DNA of 64,000 bases from Pararhodobacter sp. SW119 (lineage in GTDB: Bacteria > Pseudomonadota > Alphaproteobacteria > Rhodobacterales > Rhodobacteraceae): contig NZ_JADDJF010000001.1 of assembly GCF_017811755.1 (NCBI RefSeq), positions 186,001-250,000 of the forward strand. The letters run 5' to 3'. The notes beneath the pieces were generated by a model. That model saw only the letters and a program-made list of their open reading frames with translations, was not told the DNA's origin and ran no database searches. Numbering within the stretch: the first letter of the stretch is position 1; the number at the start of each line of letters is the position of its first letter. The translations under genes were made by a program, and so were the position numbers. This document shows, piece after piece, positions 19,406 through 28,218 of this stretch.

Positions 19406-20005
19406 CTACAGCCGGCGGCGGGCCGAGAGGGCGGCGGCGATGGTGCCGTCGTCGAGGTAGTCGAGCTCGCCCCCCATCGGGACGCCTTGGGCCAGCGCCG
19501 AGAGGGCGACGCCGGTGGGGGCCAGCGCGTCGGCGATGTAGTGGGCGGTGGTCTGCCCCTCCACCGTGGCGTTGAGGGCGAGGATGACCTCGCTCACGCC
19601 CTCGGCCCCGATCCGGGCGACGAGGGCGGGGATGCGCAGCTCCTCCGGGCCCATCGCATCGAGCGCCGAGAGCGTGCCGCCGAGGACATGGTAGCGGCCC
19701 TTGAAGCCGCCGCCCCGCTCCATCGCCCAGAGGTCGGCGAGATCCTCGACCACGCAGATTGTGCCGGTGGCGCGGCGCGGATCGGCGCAGACCGGGCAGA
19801 GATCGGCGGTGGCGATGTTGCCGCAGAGCCGGCAGTCGCGCGCGGTTTCGGCGACCTGGGCGAGGGCGCGGGCGAGCGGTTCCATCACCACCGCGCGCTT
19901 GCGCAGCATGTGCAGCACCGCCCGGCGCGCCGAGCGCGGCCCGAGGCCCGGCAGGCGGGCCATCAGCGCGATCAGCCCCTCGATGTCGCCGGGTGCGTCG
20001 GGCAT
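19406..20005 (-). CDS. recR: Recombination mediator RecR
   Basis: RecR works with RecF and RecO to load RecA at gaps. The 199 residues show the helix-hairpin-helix [14 protein letters not shown] near the start, the zinc finger Cys58, Cys61, Cys70 and Cys73 (CRLCGN, CPVC), and a Toprim domain beginning CVVEDLADL. Length and order are standard. It follows ybaB with a three-base gap in the conserved dnaX-ybaB-recR order. Confidence 0.97.
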   Translation of the reverse strand: MPDAPGDIEGLIALMARLPGLGPRSARRAVLHMLRKRAVVMEPLARALAQVAETARDCRLCGNIATADLCPVCADPRRATGTICVVEDLADLWAMERGGGFKGRYHVLGGTLSALDAMGPEELRIPALVARIGAEGVSEVILALNATVEGQTTAHYIADALAPTGVALSALAQGVPMGGELDYLDDGTIAAALSARRRL

Positions 20006-20008
20006 GGA

Positions 20009-20365
20009 TCAGAAGTTCGGCAGGTCCATGCCCGGCGGCAGGCCCATGCTTTCGGCGATCTTGCCGATCTCGGCCTTGGAGCGTTCCTGGGCGCGGGCCT
20101 GCACGTCCTTGATGGCGGCGAGGATCAGGTCCTCCACCACCTCCTTGTCCTCGGCCGAGAAGATGGAGGGGTCGATGTCGAGCCCGGTCAGCGTGCCCTT
20201 GGCGGTGGCGGTGGCCTTGACCAGGCCGGCGCCGGATTCGCCGGTGACGGTGATGGTCTCGAGCTGCTGTTGCAACTCGGCCATCTTCGCCTGCATCTCC
20301 TGCGCGGCCTTCATCATCTTGCCCATGTCGCCCAGGCCACCCAGGCCGCCCAATCCCTTGATCAT
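20009..20365 (-). CDS. YbaB/EbfC nucleoid-associated protein
   Basis: A 118-residue homodimeric DNA-binding protein of the YbaB/EbfC family. The glycine-rich start MIKGLGGLGGLGDMGKMMKA, the helix AQEMQAKMAELQQQLETI and the GAGLVKATATAKG strands are characteristic. It lies between dnaX and recR. AAGGA upstream of the ATG at 20365 supports the start. Its contribution to nucleoid structure is known for relatives; nothing specific is visible here. Confidence 0.95.
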   Translation of the reverse strand: MIKGLGGLGGLGDMGKMMKAAQEMQAKMAELQQQLETITVTGESGAGLVKATATAKGTLTGLDIDPSIFSAEDKEVVEDLILAAIKDVQARAQERSKAEIGKIAESMGLPPGMDLPNF

Positions 20366-20382
20366 GTCGTGTCGTCCTTTGT

Positions 20383-22143
20383 TCAGTTGTCCTCGAAGGG
20401 GTCCCATTCGTCCTCGACCGGCGCAAGGGCCTCCTCGGCGGGGGAGGGGGCGTCGGGCGCGGGGTCGCGGACGGCGGTGATGCGGGCGCCGGGGAAGGTC
20501 GCGAAGAGCGCCTGCACCAGCGGGTTGTCGCGGGCGCGGGCCTTGCGCGCGTCGTCGTCGCGGGCGCGGGATTCGGCCAGGGTCGCGCCGCCGCCGCTGC
20601 CGGCGACCGAGACGCCCCAGCGCGCGCCGGTCCAGGCCTGCAGCCGGCCCGAGAGGCGGGCGGCGAGGTCGGGGGGCGCGTCGGCGGTCGGTTCGAACTC
20701 GATCCGGCCGGGGGAGTAGCGCACGAGGCGGATGTGGGTCTCGACCTCCATCAGGAGGCGCATGTCGCGCTGCGCGCGGATCAGGGCGACGACGCTGTCG
20801 AAGGTCGCGTATTGCGCCAGCGGCGCGGGGTGCTCGGCGCGCAGAGCGCTGGCCCGGGCGCCGCCGTTGCCGCCGCCGGTGCCGGAGGTGGCGAGCGTGG
20901 GGCCGCGCGGCGCGGGCGCGCCACCGCCGGGCGGGAAGGCGCCGCCCGAGGGGCCGGACGGGCCGGCGGGGCCGGGGGGCGGCGGGCTGTCCTGGAGGCG
21001 GCGCAGCAGATCCTCGGGCGTCGGCAGGTCGGCGACATGGGTCAGGCGGATGACGGCCATTTCGGCGGCCATCATCGCGTTGGGGGCGAGGGCGACTTCT
21101 TCCAGCGATTTCAGCAGCATCTGCCAGAAGCGGGCGAGGATGCGCATCGACAGGCGCTCGGCCAGCGTCAGGCCGCGGGCGCGTTCGTCCGGCGCGACGG
21201 TGGGATCCTCGGCGGCGGCCGGCGTGATCTTGATGACACTGAGCCAGTGCGCGATTTCGGCGAGATCGCGCAGGACCGCCGCCGGGTCGGCGCCGTCGGC
21301 GTATTGCGCGGACAACTCGTTCAACGCGCCGGCGGCGTCGCCGCGCAGGATCGCCTCCATCAGGTCGAGGACGCGGCCGCGGTCGGCCAGCCCCAGCATG
21401 GCGCGGACCTGATCGGCGCCGGTCTGCCCGGCGCCGTGGCTGATCGCCTGGTCGAGCAGGCTCATCGCGTCGCGGACCGAGCCTTCGGCGGCCCGCGTGA
21501 TCAGCGCCAGCGCGTCGCGGTCGATATTGGCGCCTTCCTGGCCGGCGATGCGGGTCAGGTGGTCGATCATCACCTCGGGTTCCACCCGGCGCAGATCGAA
21601 CCGCTGGCAACGGGAAAGCACGGTGACGGGGACCTTGCGGATCTCGGTCGTGGCGAAGATGAATTTCACATGCGGCGGCGGTTCCTCCAGCGTCTTCAGG
21701 AGCGCGTTGAAGGCGCTGTTCGACAGCATGTGGACTTCGTCGATGATGTAGATCTTGTAGCGGGCGGAGGCGGCGCGGTAGGCGACCGAATCGATGATCT
21801 CGCGGATGTCGCCGACGCCGGTGCGGCTGGCCGCGTCCATTTCCAGCACGTCGACATGGCGACCCTCGGCGATGGCGCGGCAGTTCTCGCACTGGCCGCA
21901 GGGGTCGGTGGTGGGGCCGCCGGCGCCGTCGGGGCCGATGCAGTTGAGGCCCTTGGCGATGATCCGTGCGGTGGTGGTCTTGCCGGTGCCGCGGATGCCG
22001 GTCATCAGGAAGGCGTGGTGGATGCGGTCGGCGGCAAACGCGTTCTTGAGCGTGCGCACCATCGCCTCCTGCCCGATCAGGTCGGCGAAGGTTTCCGGCC
22101 GGTATTTGCGGGCGAGGACCTGGTAGGCGGGAGAATCGCTCAT
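20383..22143 (-). CDS. dnaX: DNA polymerase III subunits gamma/tau
   Basis: The clamp-loader ATPase, 586 residues. It has Walker A GIRGTGKTT (49-57), a zinc module of Cys68, Cys82, Cys85 and Cys88, the DEVHMLS Walker B, and the sensor SRCQRFDLRR. Around 375-435 there is a linker rich in Pro and Gly, as usual before the tau C-terminal part, which ends with an acidic tail. I use the ATG at 22143 (MSDSPAYQVLARKYRP). I found no obvious slippery A-run for a programmed frameshift, so a separate gamma form is not predicted. Confidence 0.96.
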   Translation of the reverse strand: MSDSPAYQVLARKYRPETFADLIGQEAMVRTLKNAFAADRIHHAFLMTGIRGTGKTTTARIIAKGLNCIGPDGAGGPTTDPCGQCENCRAIAEGRHVDVLEMDAASRTGVGDIREIIDSVAYRAASARYKIYIIDEVHMLSNSAFNALLKTLEEPPPHVKFIFATTEIRKVPVTVLSRCQRFDLRRVEPEVMIDHLTRIAGQEGANIDRDALALITRAAEGSVRDAMSLLDQAISHGAGQTGADQVRAMLGLADRGRVLDLMEAILRGDAAGALNELSAQYADGADPAAVLRDLAEIAHWLSVIKITPAAAEDPTVAPDERARGLTLAERLSMRILARFWQMLLKSLEEVALAPNAMMAAEMAVIRLTHVADLPTPEDLLRRLQDSPPPPGPAGPSGPSGGAFPPGGGAPAPRGPTLATSGTGGGNGGARASALRAEHPAPLAQYATFDSVVALIRAQRDMRLLMEVETHIRLVRYSPGRIEFEPTADAPPDLAARLSGRLQAWTGARWGVSVAGSGGGATLAESRARDDDARKARARDNPLVQALFATFPGARITAVRDPAPDAPSPAEEALAPVEDEWDPFEDN

Positions 22144-22208
22144 GGGGCTTTCATCGGGCGTCGTGCGGCTTGGGCGCAGGGTAGTGCGGACGGCCGGGAA
22201 GGGAAACC

Positions 22209-22300
22209 GGGAAATCGGGGGGCGGCGGATCCGGCGGGGGGAAGCCCGGCCAGCGCCCGCGGGACGGCCCACCCACCCGCCCCCGTCCCGCGGGCGCTGA
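22209..22300. repeat. Direct repeat with GC-rich hairpin, copy A
   Basis: This block, just upstream of dnaX, shares most of its length with 22675-22754: GGGAAATCGGGGGGCGG, then GGATCCGGCGGGGG, then CGGCCAGCGCCCGCGGGAC, a short loop and GTCCCGCGGGCGCTG. Copy A has about a dozen extra bases in the loop. The arms can pair over about 16 bases. The two copies bracket the 72-residue gene. The rest of the 308-base gap holds nothing else I recognise; I looked for an SRP RNA, often found upstream of dnaX, and found none. Confidence 0.65.
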
Positions 22301-22451
22301 CGATGCGCGCGGGGCGCGGTGGGGGTTCGCCGCGACCGCGGCCGCGCTGCCTGTCCCGACCCGACCTGCCGCGTTCACGATTGGCGCTGGAGGGGGAACC
22401 GGGGCGGTGCCGGTCCGGTTGAGCTTTCAGCGACGAAAGGGAGAGTGCGCC

Positions 22452-22670
22452 ATGAGCAAGAGCAAGCAGCCGAAGTCCGACAAGGAGATCGAGGCCGATC
22501 TTCCCAACAATCTGGAGGACGATCCGGGCATCGGGCGGTCGAAGGGCCGGTTCGCGCGGACGAACGAGCCGCCGCTCGAGGGGGAGAACACGTTCGAGGG
22601 CGACGTGAAGAACGACACCACCCCGCAGGGCGGCGTTGATCCGAGGCAGCGCGGGCGGACGAACAAGTAG
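22452..22670 (+). CDS. Small hydrophilic protein of unknown function
   Basis: A 72-residue protein, highly charged and polar (MSKSKQPKSDKEIEADLPNN ... GGVDPRQRGRTNK), with no hydrophobic core and many Asp, Glu, Lys and Pro, so probably disordered. GAAAGGGAGAG ending six bases before the ATG is a strong ribosome-binding site. It sits alone between the divergent dnaX and the cytochrome gene, bracketed by two copies of a GC-rich direct repeat. I do not recognise the family. Confidence 0.7.
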   Translation: MSKSKQPKSDKEIEADLPNNLEDDPGIGRSKGRFARTNEPPLEGENTFEGDVKNDTTPQGGVDPRQRGRTNK

Positions 22671-22674
22671 GGCG

Positions 22675-22754
22675 CGGGAAAATCGGGGGGGCGGATCCGG
22701 CGGGGGAAAGCACGGCCAGCGCCCGCGGGACGGCCCCCGTCCCGCGGGCGCTGG
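22675..22754. repeat. Direct repeat with GC-rich hairpin, copy B
   Basis: Begins five bases after the stop of the 72-residue gene. It repeats the sequence of 22209-22300 with a tighter loop; the arms GGCCAGCGCCCGCGGGAC and its complement pair almost perfectly. It could serve as a terminator for the small gene, although no T-tract follows. Confidence 0.65.
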
Positions 22755-22898
22755 CCGCGCGCGTCGCTGAAGGGCGTTTGCGCGGCGGCGGGATGATGAT
22801 AGCGTTCTTGCGGTAGAAGTGACTCCGAATGGGGCTGCGGAAGGATTGCGCCGCCATGCAGGGGATCGAGGGAAGGGGCGAGTGTGACGGGAGATCGG

Positions 22899-23225
22899 AT
22901 GCGGAAGGTGCTTCGTGTGATCGGCAGCCTCGCGGTGATCGGGGTTGCGGGCCCCGCGCTGGGGCAGGGCATGACCGGCGATGCCCGCGAGGGTGCCGAG
23001 ATTGCCGAGCGCTGGTGCGCGGCTTGCCACCTCGTCTCCGAGGATCAGGCGCGCGCGCCGGTCGATGCGCCAACCTTCCTGTCGATCGCGGAGCGGACGC
23101 CCGAGGCGATCGATGCGCTGGCGGGCTTTCTGATGGACCCGCATCCGCCGATGCCGGACCTGAGCCTGACGCGCGCCGAAATCCGCGACCTGCTGGCGTA
23201 TATCGAAAGCCTGCGGACGGAGTAG
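22899..23225 (+). CDS. Small periplasmic c-type cytochrome
   Basis: A 108-residue monohaem cytochrome c. A signal peptide (MRKVLRVIGSLAVIGVAGPA, cut near LGQ) precedes the haem motif C40-A-A-C43-H44. The likely axial methionine lies in HPPMPDLSL. It would carry electrons in the periplasm; its partners are not visible. I prefer the ATG at 22899, with GGGAG six bases upstream, over the GTG at 22884. A 228-base gap before it holds the repeat copy B and no gene. Confidence 0.87.
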   Translation: MRKVLRVIGSLAVIGVAGPALGQGMTGDAREGAEIAERWCAACHLVSEDQARAPVDAPTFLSIAERTPEAIDALAGFLMDPHPPMPDLSLTRAEIRDLLAYIESLRTE

Positions 23226-23248
23226 AAAGCGCCCAGCGCGTCAGCCGC

Positions 23249-23671
23249 TCAAGTGGCCCAGTATCGACCGTTCCACCTTTTTGCGCCGCCGTCCTTGTCC
23301 AGCCGCGCCTTGATCTCGGAGGGAATGTCGTCGCTGCGCGGTCTGGTCCATCCGACCAGATAGTCCCAAAGCGTTTCCTGCGGTCGGATGGACGCGATCC
23401 GGTAGCATTCCTTCAGGGTGTCGCGCCCACTGAGTTCCTGCGTCCAGTTGATGTGCAGCTTCTTGATCTCGTCATAGTCCAGACGCCACTGGGCGCTGGT
23501 CCTCTCGTCGCGGAAGCCGATGACGAAGCCGCGGTTGCTCATGTTGCCCGAGGCGGTTTCCTTGTCGCCCCACCAGGGGGTCGTGTAGTCGGCAACCCGA
23601 GGGTGATTGCGCTTGATGGCGTCGCGCGCGGCGTCGACGCTCGAGAATTCACCCATGTCGATTTCGCCCAT
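23249..23671 (-). CDS. Hypothetical soluble protein
   Basis: I do not recognise this 140-residue protein. It is hydrophilic with many aromatics (TTPWWGDKE, ISNRGF-like, LWDYLVGW, KRWNGRYWAT), one cysteine, no signal peptide and no membrane segment. The start at 23671 is preferred because AAGGGG sits six bases before it; an ATG two codons earlier directly abuts that site. It is convergent with the cytochrome gene, 23 bases apart. Composition is slightly less GC-rich than neighbours. Confidence 0.7.
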   Translation of the reverse strand: MGEIDMGEFSSVDAARDAIKRNHPRVADYTTPWWGDKETASGNMSNRGFVIGFRDERTSAQWRLDYDEIKKLHINWTQELSGRDTLKECYRIASIRPQETLWDYLVGWTRPRSDDIPSEIKARLDKDGGAKRWNGRYWAT

Positions 23672-23847
23672 TGGCATCCCCTTGAAGCTGAGTTGAGCGG
23701 TGCAACCGGACGCCGAAGCGCCGTCGCGCGATCAACTAAACCGCGAGCGGGCGGCGGGCGTCAAGCGCGCGTACAGCCGCCCTGCCGGGGCCGGTCGGTC
23801 AGCGGGCGGGGCGGGGCGACCGACCGGCCCCCAGTCATGCGCGCGGG

Positions 23848-24183
23848 TCAGGCGGCGGAGGGGGCCTTGTAGGCGCCGGTGGCCTTGCCTGCCCGGGTCA
23901 TCGCCTCGCGCGCCTCGGCGGCGGTCAGGAGCTTCACCGTCTCGGAGCGCGAGACGGTGCCGGCGGCGGCCACGGCCATCGCGCCGGCGGCCATCATCGT
24001 GTCGTCCGTCCCCTCGATCAGGCAGATGACGTCGAACTTGCCGAATGCGAAGAAGAGGTGGTGGAGCTTCCCGCCGAGCGCCTCGACCAGTTGTTCGGCG
24101 GCCTTCGTGCGGTCCTGCGGGTTCGCGACCATGGCTTTCATGGCCTCGGGCGTATAGGCGATCTGGTAGAGGTAGAAAGGCAT
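23848..24183 (-). CDS. GYD-domain protein
   Basis: A 111-residue protein beginning MPFYLYQIAYTPEAMKAMV, with FFAFGKFDVICLIEGTDD matching the GYD-domain family (ferredoxin-like fold, related to the dimeric alpha-beta barrel group). The usual 'GxYD' segment reads GKFD here. The function of the family is unknown. It is followed downstream by only short noncoding sequence and lies 167 bases from the quinone oxidoreductase on the same strand. Confidence 0.85.
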   Translation of the reverse strand: MPFYLYQIAYTPEAMKAMVANPQDRTKAAEQLVEALGGKLHHLFFAFGKFDVICLIEGTDDTMMAAGAMAVAAAGTVSRSETVKLLTAAEAREAMTRAGKATGAYKAPSAA

Positions 24184-24350
24184 GGCCTTTCCTTTCGCGA
24201 AACGCGGGCGGGGCGGGCGGCGTCTCCCCGGACCCTGCAGTCGGACGCCCGCCCTTCCGCGACACCGCCGGGCAGCGGCCGGCAGCCGGGGCCTGCGTCG
24301 GCGAGGATAGCACGCGGCGGGGCAGGCGTCGACGGTCGCGAGGGGCGGCG

Positions 24351-25355
24351 CTAGTCCTCGACCTTCAGCATGATCTTGCCGATATGGGTCGAGCTTTCCA
24401 TCAGGCGGTGGGCCTCGGCGGCGTCTTCGAGCGGGAATTCCTGGTGCACGATCGGCGCGATGCGGCCGGCGGCCAGAAGCGGCCAGACCTCGGCCTCGAG
24501 CGCGGCGGCGATGCGGGCCTTGGCGGCGTCGGACTGCGGGCGCAGGGTGGAGCCAGTGATGGTCAGCCGGCGGACCATCAGCTGGGCGAAGTTCACCTCG
24601 GCCTTGGGGCCCTGCAGGAAGGCGATCTGCACCAGCCGGCCGTCGTCGGCCAGAGCCTTGAGGTTGCGCGGGATGTAGTCGCCGCCGACCATGTCGAGGA
24701 TCAGGTCGGCGCCGCCCTCGGCGCGCAGCACCTCGACGAAATCCGCCTCGCGGTAGTTGATGGCGCGCTCGGCGCCGAGCTTCTCGCAGACGGCGCATTT
24801 CTCGGCCGAGCCGGCGGTGGCGAAGACCCGCGCGCCGCGCACCTGCGCCAGCTGGATCGCCGTCGTGCCGATGCCCGAGGAGCCGCCGTGGACGAGGAAC
24901 CGCTCGCCCGCCTGAAGGTTGCCGCGCTCGAAGACATTGGTCCAGACGGTGAAGTAGTTCTCGGGCAGGGCGGCGGCGTCGCGCAGGGATAGGCCCGCGG
25001 GGATCGGCAGGGCGTGCTCGGCGGGGGTGGCGGCGTATTCGGCATAGCCGCCGCCGGGCAGAAGGGCGCAGACCGCGTCGCCCTCACGCCAGCGGGTGAC
25101 GCCGGGGCCGATGGCGGCGATATGGCCCGCGGCCTCCAGCCCCGGCAGGTCCGAGGCGCCGGGGGGTGGCGCGTAGTTGCCCAGCCGCTGCGAGACATCG
25201 GGGCGGTTGACGCCGGCCCAGGCGACGCGGATGACGATCTCGCCCGCGCCGGGCACGGGGACGGGGCGGTCGCAGGGCACCAGCCCTTCGGGGCCGCCGT
25301 GTTTGCCGATCTCGATGGCGCGCATCAGGTGGGATTGCGGGACGGATTGCGGCAT
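24351..25355 (-). CDS. Zinc-independent NAD(P)H quinone oxidoreductase (PIG3 type)
   Basis: A medium-chain dehydrogenase/reductase of 334 residues. The GroES-like N-terminal half has AWAGVNRPDVSQRLG and PGLEAAGHI; the Rossmann half has VHGGSSGIGTTAIQLA. The catalytic-zinc cysteine and histidine of alcohol dehydrogenases are absent, as in quinone reductases. FLQGPKAEVNFAQLM matches the PIG3/TP53I3 group. The start at 25355 has CGGAG upstream; a longer frame begins nine codons earlier. It is upstream of the GYD gene on the same strand. Confidence 0.92.
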   Translation of the reverse strand: MPQSVPQSHLMRAIEIGKHGGPEGLVPCDRPVPVPGAGEIVIRVAWAGVNRPDVSQRLGNYAPPPGASDLPGLEAAGHIAAIGPGVTRWREGDAVCALLPGGGYAEYAATPAEHALPIPAGLSLRDAAALPENYFTVWTNVFERGNLQAGERFLVHGGSSGIGTTAIQLAQVRGARVFATAGSAEKCAVCEKLGAERAINYREADFVEVLRAEGGADLILDMVGGDYIPRNLKALADDGRLVQIAFLQGPKAEVNFAQLMVRRLTITGSTLRPQSDAAKARIAAALEAEVWPLLAAGRIAPIVHQEFPLEDAAEAHRLMESSTHIGKIMLKVED

Positions 25356-25397
25356 CTCGGGGTCTCCGGTCGGTTGCGGCACGGGGTGCGGGGGTTT

Positions 25398-25451
25398 CCC
25401 AAGGGGGCACGCGTGCCCCCTTGGGCCGGGGGTGCGGGGGCGGGCAGCCCC
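25398..25451 (-). terminator. Tandem hairpins downstream of ilvE
   Basis: A perfect 28-base palindrome lies at 25398-25425 (14-base arms starting CCCAAGGGGGCACG). Next to it a second stem, GCGGGGG/CCCCCGC, lies at about 25433-25453. Both follow the ilvE stop on the minus strand and precede the oxidoreductase gene. A short run of A/C follows rather than clean U's, so I call it terminator-like. Confidence 0.55.
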
Positions 25452-25461
25452 CGCGCCCTGG

Positions 25462-26319
25462 TCAACGGGAATGCGCGAAATCCCAGTACATCTCTCGCAC
25501 GCGCGTGGTGACCGGCGCGGGCGGCATCTCGCGGTCCTCGAACTTGGCCACCGGCATCACCTTGGCGATGTTGCCGGTGCAGAAGATCTCGTCGGAGCGG
25601 GCGAAATCCTCGATCGTCAGCACGGTTTCCAGCACCTCGGTCCCGTCCTGGGCCAGCAGCTTCATCACCCGCTGGCGGGTGATGCCGTTGAGGAACGTGC
25701 CGTTCGGCACCGGCGTCAGCACCTGGCCGTCCCTGACCATGAAGACATTGGTCGAGGCCGTCTCGGCCACGTTGCCGTCGGGGTCGCGGGACAGCGCGTT
25801 AGAAAAGCCCCGCGCGCGGGCCTCGGCCATGATCCGGCCGTTGTTGGCATAAAGCGAGGCGGCCTTGGCCTCGGTCATCGCCATGTCGGGCCGCGGGCGC
25901 GAATAGGGCGAGACGGTGAGCGAGAAGCCGTCGATGGGCGGCATCGGCAGCGCCTCGATGCAGATCGCAAACCCGGTGCTCTCGGGCTCCAGGTCGATGA
26001 TCCCGGCGGTCGAATCGCGCGCCCACATCATCGGCCGCAAATATAGCGCGGCGCCCTCGTCGAACATGCGCGCGCCTTCCTCCAGCAGGCCCTCGACGGT
26101 CGCGGCGTCGACCGGCGGGACCATGCCCATCGCCCGCGCGGACCGCACGATGCGCGCCGAATGCAGGTCGAGGTCGGGGCGCACCCCCTCGAACTGGCGC
26201 GCGCCGTCGAAGACCGCGCTGCCCAGCCAGGCGGCGTGGTCGGCGGCGTTGATGATCGGCGCGTTGCCGCGGTGCCACCGGCCTTCGTACCAGGTGACGA
26301 TTTCGGTGCCGACAGCCAT
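25462..26319 (-). CDS. ilvE: Branched-chain amino acid aminotransferase
   Basis: A class IV PLP aminotransferase (285 residues) that makes leucine, isoleucine and valine from their keto acids, or the reverse. Visible landmarks are GSAVFDGARQFEG near 40, the PLP lysine in the AMTEAKAASLY segment, ETASTNVFMV and NGTFLNGITRQRV. The ATG at 26319 has GGGAGG five bases upstream. Class IV also includes D-amino acid and ADC lyase enzymes, but the overall match favours IlvE. Confidence 0.93.
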   Translation of the reverse strand: MAVGTEIVTWYEGRWHRGNAPIINAADHAAWLGSAVFDGARQFEGVRPDLDLHSARIVRSARAMGMVPPVDAATVEGLLEEGARMFDEGAALYLRPMMWARDSTAGIIDLEPESTGFAICIEALPMPPIDGFSLTVSPYSRPRPDMAMTEAKAASLYANNGRIMAEARARGFSNALSRDPDGNVAETASTNVFMVRDGQVLTPVPNGTFLNGITRQRVMKLLAQDGTEVLETVLTIEDFARSDEIFCTGNIAKVMPVAKFEDREMPPAPVTTRVREMYWDFAHSR

Positions 26320-26388
26320 GCGAACCTCCCTCGGCGGCGCGTTCCCGCCCCTGCGTCCCGCCGGGCTTAGCCCCCGGCTGACCAAGCG

Positions 26389-27138
26389 TCAAGCCGAGGG
26401 GGGCGGGTCGTCGCGGCCCGGCGCGCCGGCGCCGGGGTCGGGGGGCCAGCGGCCCGGAAGGTTGCCCTCGGCGGGTTTGCGGAGCGCGCCCATCGCGGCC
26501 ATCGGCAGCGCGAAAATCCGGCGCAGCACCGGGTCCTGCTGGACCTTCGCCTTGGTCTTCTCGAACTGCATCACCTCGTCGATGCGCCGGTCGAGGAACG
26601 CCCAGGTGTCCTGGTGCCCCGGGCTGGTATCGCCCAGCCAGTAGAGCAGCGTCGCCGAATAGACCCCCGACAGGATCGCGCGCTTGGAATACCAGTTGCC
26701 GTCCTCGGACGTATCCCCCAGCGCGTCCCAGATCGCGTCGGCGGTGCCCCAGACGGCGCGCAGCCCCTCGGGCGCGTAGGGCGGCAGCGCGAAGAGCGCC
26801 GAGGCGCGGCGCACCAGTTCGGGGTCCGCCGCCTCCAGCCGCAGGCGCACGGCCAGGGCCACGCGGTCGCGCATCCGCATGTCCTCGGCCGCGCGCGCGG
26901 CCAGCCCGGCGCGCATCTGCGCGTCGCCCTGCCGGTGGTAGGCCAGCGCCAGGTCCAGCCCGCCGCGCGGAAAAAGCGCGCGCGCCAGGGCGGGGTCGAT
27001 GCCGGTGTCGGTGATGGCGGCGGCCAGCGTCGCCTGCGACCAGCCGTCGAAGGGCACATGCATCAGCGCCGCCTCCAGCACCCTCTCGGCCAGGGTTTCG
27101 GTCTGGGGTTGCGGGGACTGTTGTGGCGATTCGGGCAT
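26389..27138 (-). CDS. COQ9-family ubiquinone biosynthesis protein
   Basis: A 249-residue protein with a TetR-like helical fold seen in COQ9, a lipid-binding accessory factor for the COQ7 hydroxylase. The N-terminus is polar; then [31 protein letters not shown], and the conserved [20 protein letters not shown] region and [18 protein letters not shown]. The start at 27138 has GGAGG upstream. Being divergent from rpsU is a common arrangement in Rhodobacteraceae. Role is inferred from homology. Confidence 0.93.
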   Translation of the reverse strand: MPESPQQSPQPQTETLAERVLEAALMHVPFDGWSQATLAAAITDTGIDPALARALFPRGGLDLALAYHRQGDAQMRAGLAARAAEDMRMRDRVALAVRLRLEAADPELVRRASALFALPPYAPEGLRAVWGTADAIWDALGDTSEDGNWYSKRAILSGVYSATLLYWLGDTSPGHQDTWAFLDRRIDEVMQFEKTKAKVQQDPVLRRIFALPMAAMGALRKPAEGNLPGRWPPDPGAGAPGRDDPPPSA

Positions 27139-27171
27139 CGGACCCTCCTGCGGGACGGGGGTTGGCACGGC

Positions 27172-27200
27172 TGGACAGGCGCGGCCCGGTCTGCTATCAG
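27172..27200 (+). promoter_or_regulatory. Possible rpsU promoter
   Basis: TGGACA (27172-27177), a 17-base gap and TATCAG (27195-27200) resemble a weak sigma-70 promoter about 55 bases before rpsU. The match is modest. Confidence 0.3.
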
Positions 27201-27254
27201 GCCGCTCCCTGCATCATTGATGTAACTCTAGCTTGGAAAGGTGGTGAAAACCAC

Positions 27255-27461
27255 ATGCAGGTATCTGTTCGTGACAACAATGTCGAACAGGCGCTTCGGG
27301 CGCTGAAGAAGAAGCTTCAGCGCGAGGGCGTGTTCCGCGAGATGAAACTCAAGGAGCATTTCGAGAAGCCTTCCGTGAAGCGGGCCCGCGAGCAGGCCGA
27401 GGCGATCCGCCGCGCGCGCAAGCTGGCGCGCAAGAAGGCGCAACGCGAAAACGGCCTCTGA
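27255..27461 (+). CDS. rpsU: 30S ribosomal protein S21
   Basis: The 68-residue S21, which helps the small subunit select mRNA by Shine-Dalgarno pairing. [20 protein letters not shown] and the basic C-terminus [15 protein letters not shown] are diagnostic. The gene stands alone, without dnaG or rpoD. AAAGGTGGTG precedes the ATG. An intrinsic terminator follows 33 bases after the stop. Confidence 0.98.
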   Translation: MQVSVRDNNVEQALRALKKKLQREGVFREMKLKEHFEKPSVKRAREQAEAIRRARKLARKKAQRENGL

Positions 27462-27494
27462 CCGGGTTCCGACCCGCCCGAGACGACGATGGGG

Positions 27495-27529
27495 AACCCC
27501 CGGCACCTGGTGCGCGGGGGTTTTCTGTT
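27495..27529 (+). terminator. Intrinsic terminator of rpsU
   Basis: AACCCCCG (27495-27502) pairs with CGGGGGTT (27515-27522), and the loop GCACCTGGTGCG can fold further. TTTTCTGTT follows. This is a standard Rho-independent layout. Confidence 0.85.
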
Positions 27530-27699
27530 CGGGGGGGGAGCGCCGAATGCGGTCCATCGCTGCACGCGCTGCGAACCTGCGCTTTCAGACCGACCTGCGG
27601 GAATGCCCTTTCACGGCGGAAGCGGGGCGCAAGATCCGCTCAAAAGGGGTGGATGTCCACCGAAGGACGGCACCCGTGGGCACCGGGCTTCGTTGTGGG

Positions 27700-28218
27700 T
27701 CACGCAGCATAAAGCAGCGATGGGTCGCCCAACGGGTTGGCGGACCGATTGGCATAGAGCTGCGCCTTGCTGATCTTCACGTTTGCGCCGTGCCACGGGT
27801 CATGCGTCCAGAAATGGGCGGCGTCCGCGCCCTTGATCAGTATCCAGTGGCCCTGATCGCCCATCAGCCCCATGTGCGCGAAGATACCTGAGCACATGAT
27901 GGGCCCACGGCGCTTCAACAAACCCGTCAGCACCTGCGCATCACTGGCAAATCCCTGGCAGACCCGGGCGCCGTAGGAGGCGAGGATGCTACTGCCGCCA
28001 AGGCCGTCCGCCATGCCGCGTGGATTGGTGCCGAGATCGATGTTGAGGCCCCAGCCAAAATACCGGCTCAGCATCTCCAGGCAGGCGTCGCCGCACATGT
28101 TGGCGTGCTTCTGCTTGAGGAAGGGAACTTCGTATCCGTAGCCGTCGGATTGGAGGCGGGTCTTGGAATATCCCGATCGCCCGAGGACCGTCTTTGCTAT
28201 GAACATGGGAACTTTCAC
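27700..28218 (-). CDS. Papain-like cysteine protease
   Basis: A 172-residue protein with a papain-like catalytic arrangement: Gln36 and Cys42 in KQKHANMCGDACLEM, His124 in DQGHWILIKG and Asp140 in WTHDPWHGA. Order and spacing match C39/C70 (AvrRpt2-like) peptidases. No Sec signal peptide is visible, so it may act in the cytosol or be exported by another route. The start is a GTG at 28218 with AAAGGAG six bases upstream; the open frame continues upstream without support. The substrate is unknown. It is divergent from an unrecognised gene at 28581. Confidence 0.78.
   Translation of the reverse strand: MKVPMFIAKTVLGRSGYSKTRLQSDGYGYEVPFLKQKHANMCGDACLEMLSRYFGWGLNIDLGTNPRGMADGLGGSSILASYGARVCQGFASDAQVLTGLLKRRGPIMCSGIFAHMGLMGDQGHWILIKGADAAHFWTHDPWHGANVKISKAQLYANRSANPLGDPSLLYAA

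Noticed and set aside
20383-22143. Programmed frameshift site in dnaX
   Set aside because: No A-rich slippery heptamer with downstream stem was visible; the reading frame continues normally to tau length.
22144-22451. SRP RNA (ffs) upstream of dnaX
   Set aside because: This is a common position for it, but I could not find the conserved GGAAGGAAGCAGCC-type core on either strand.
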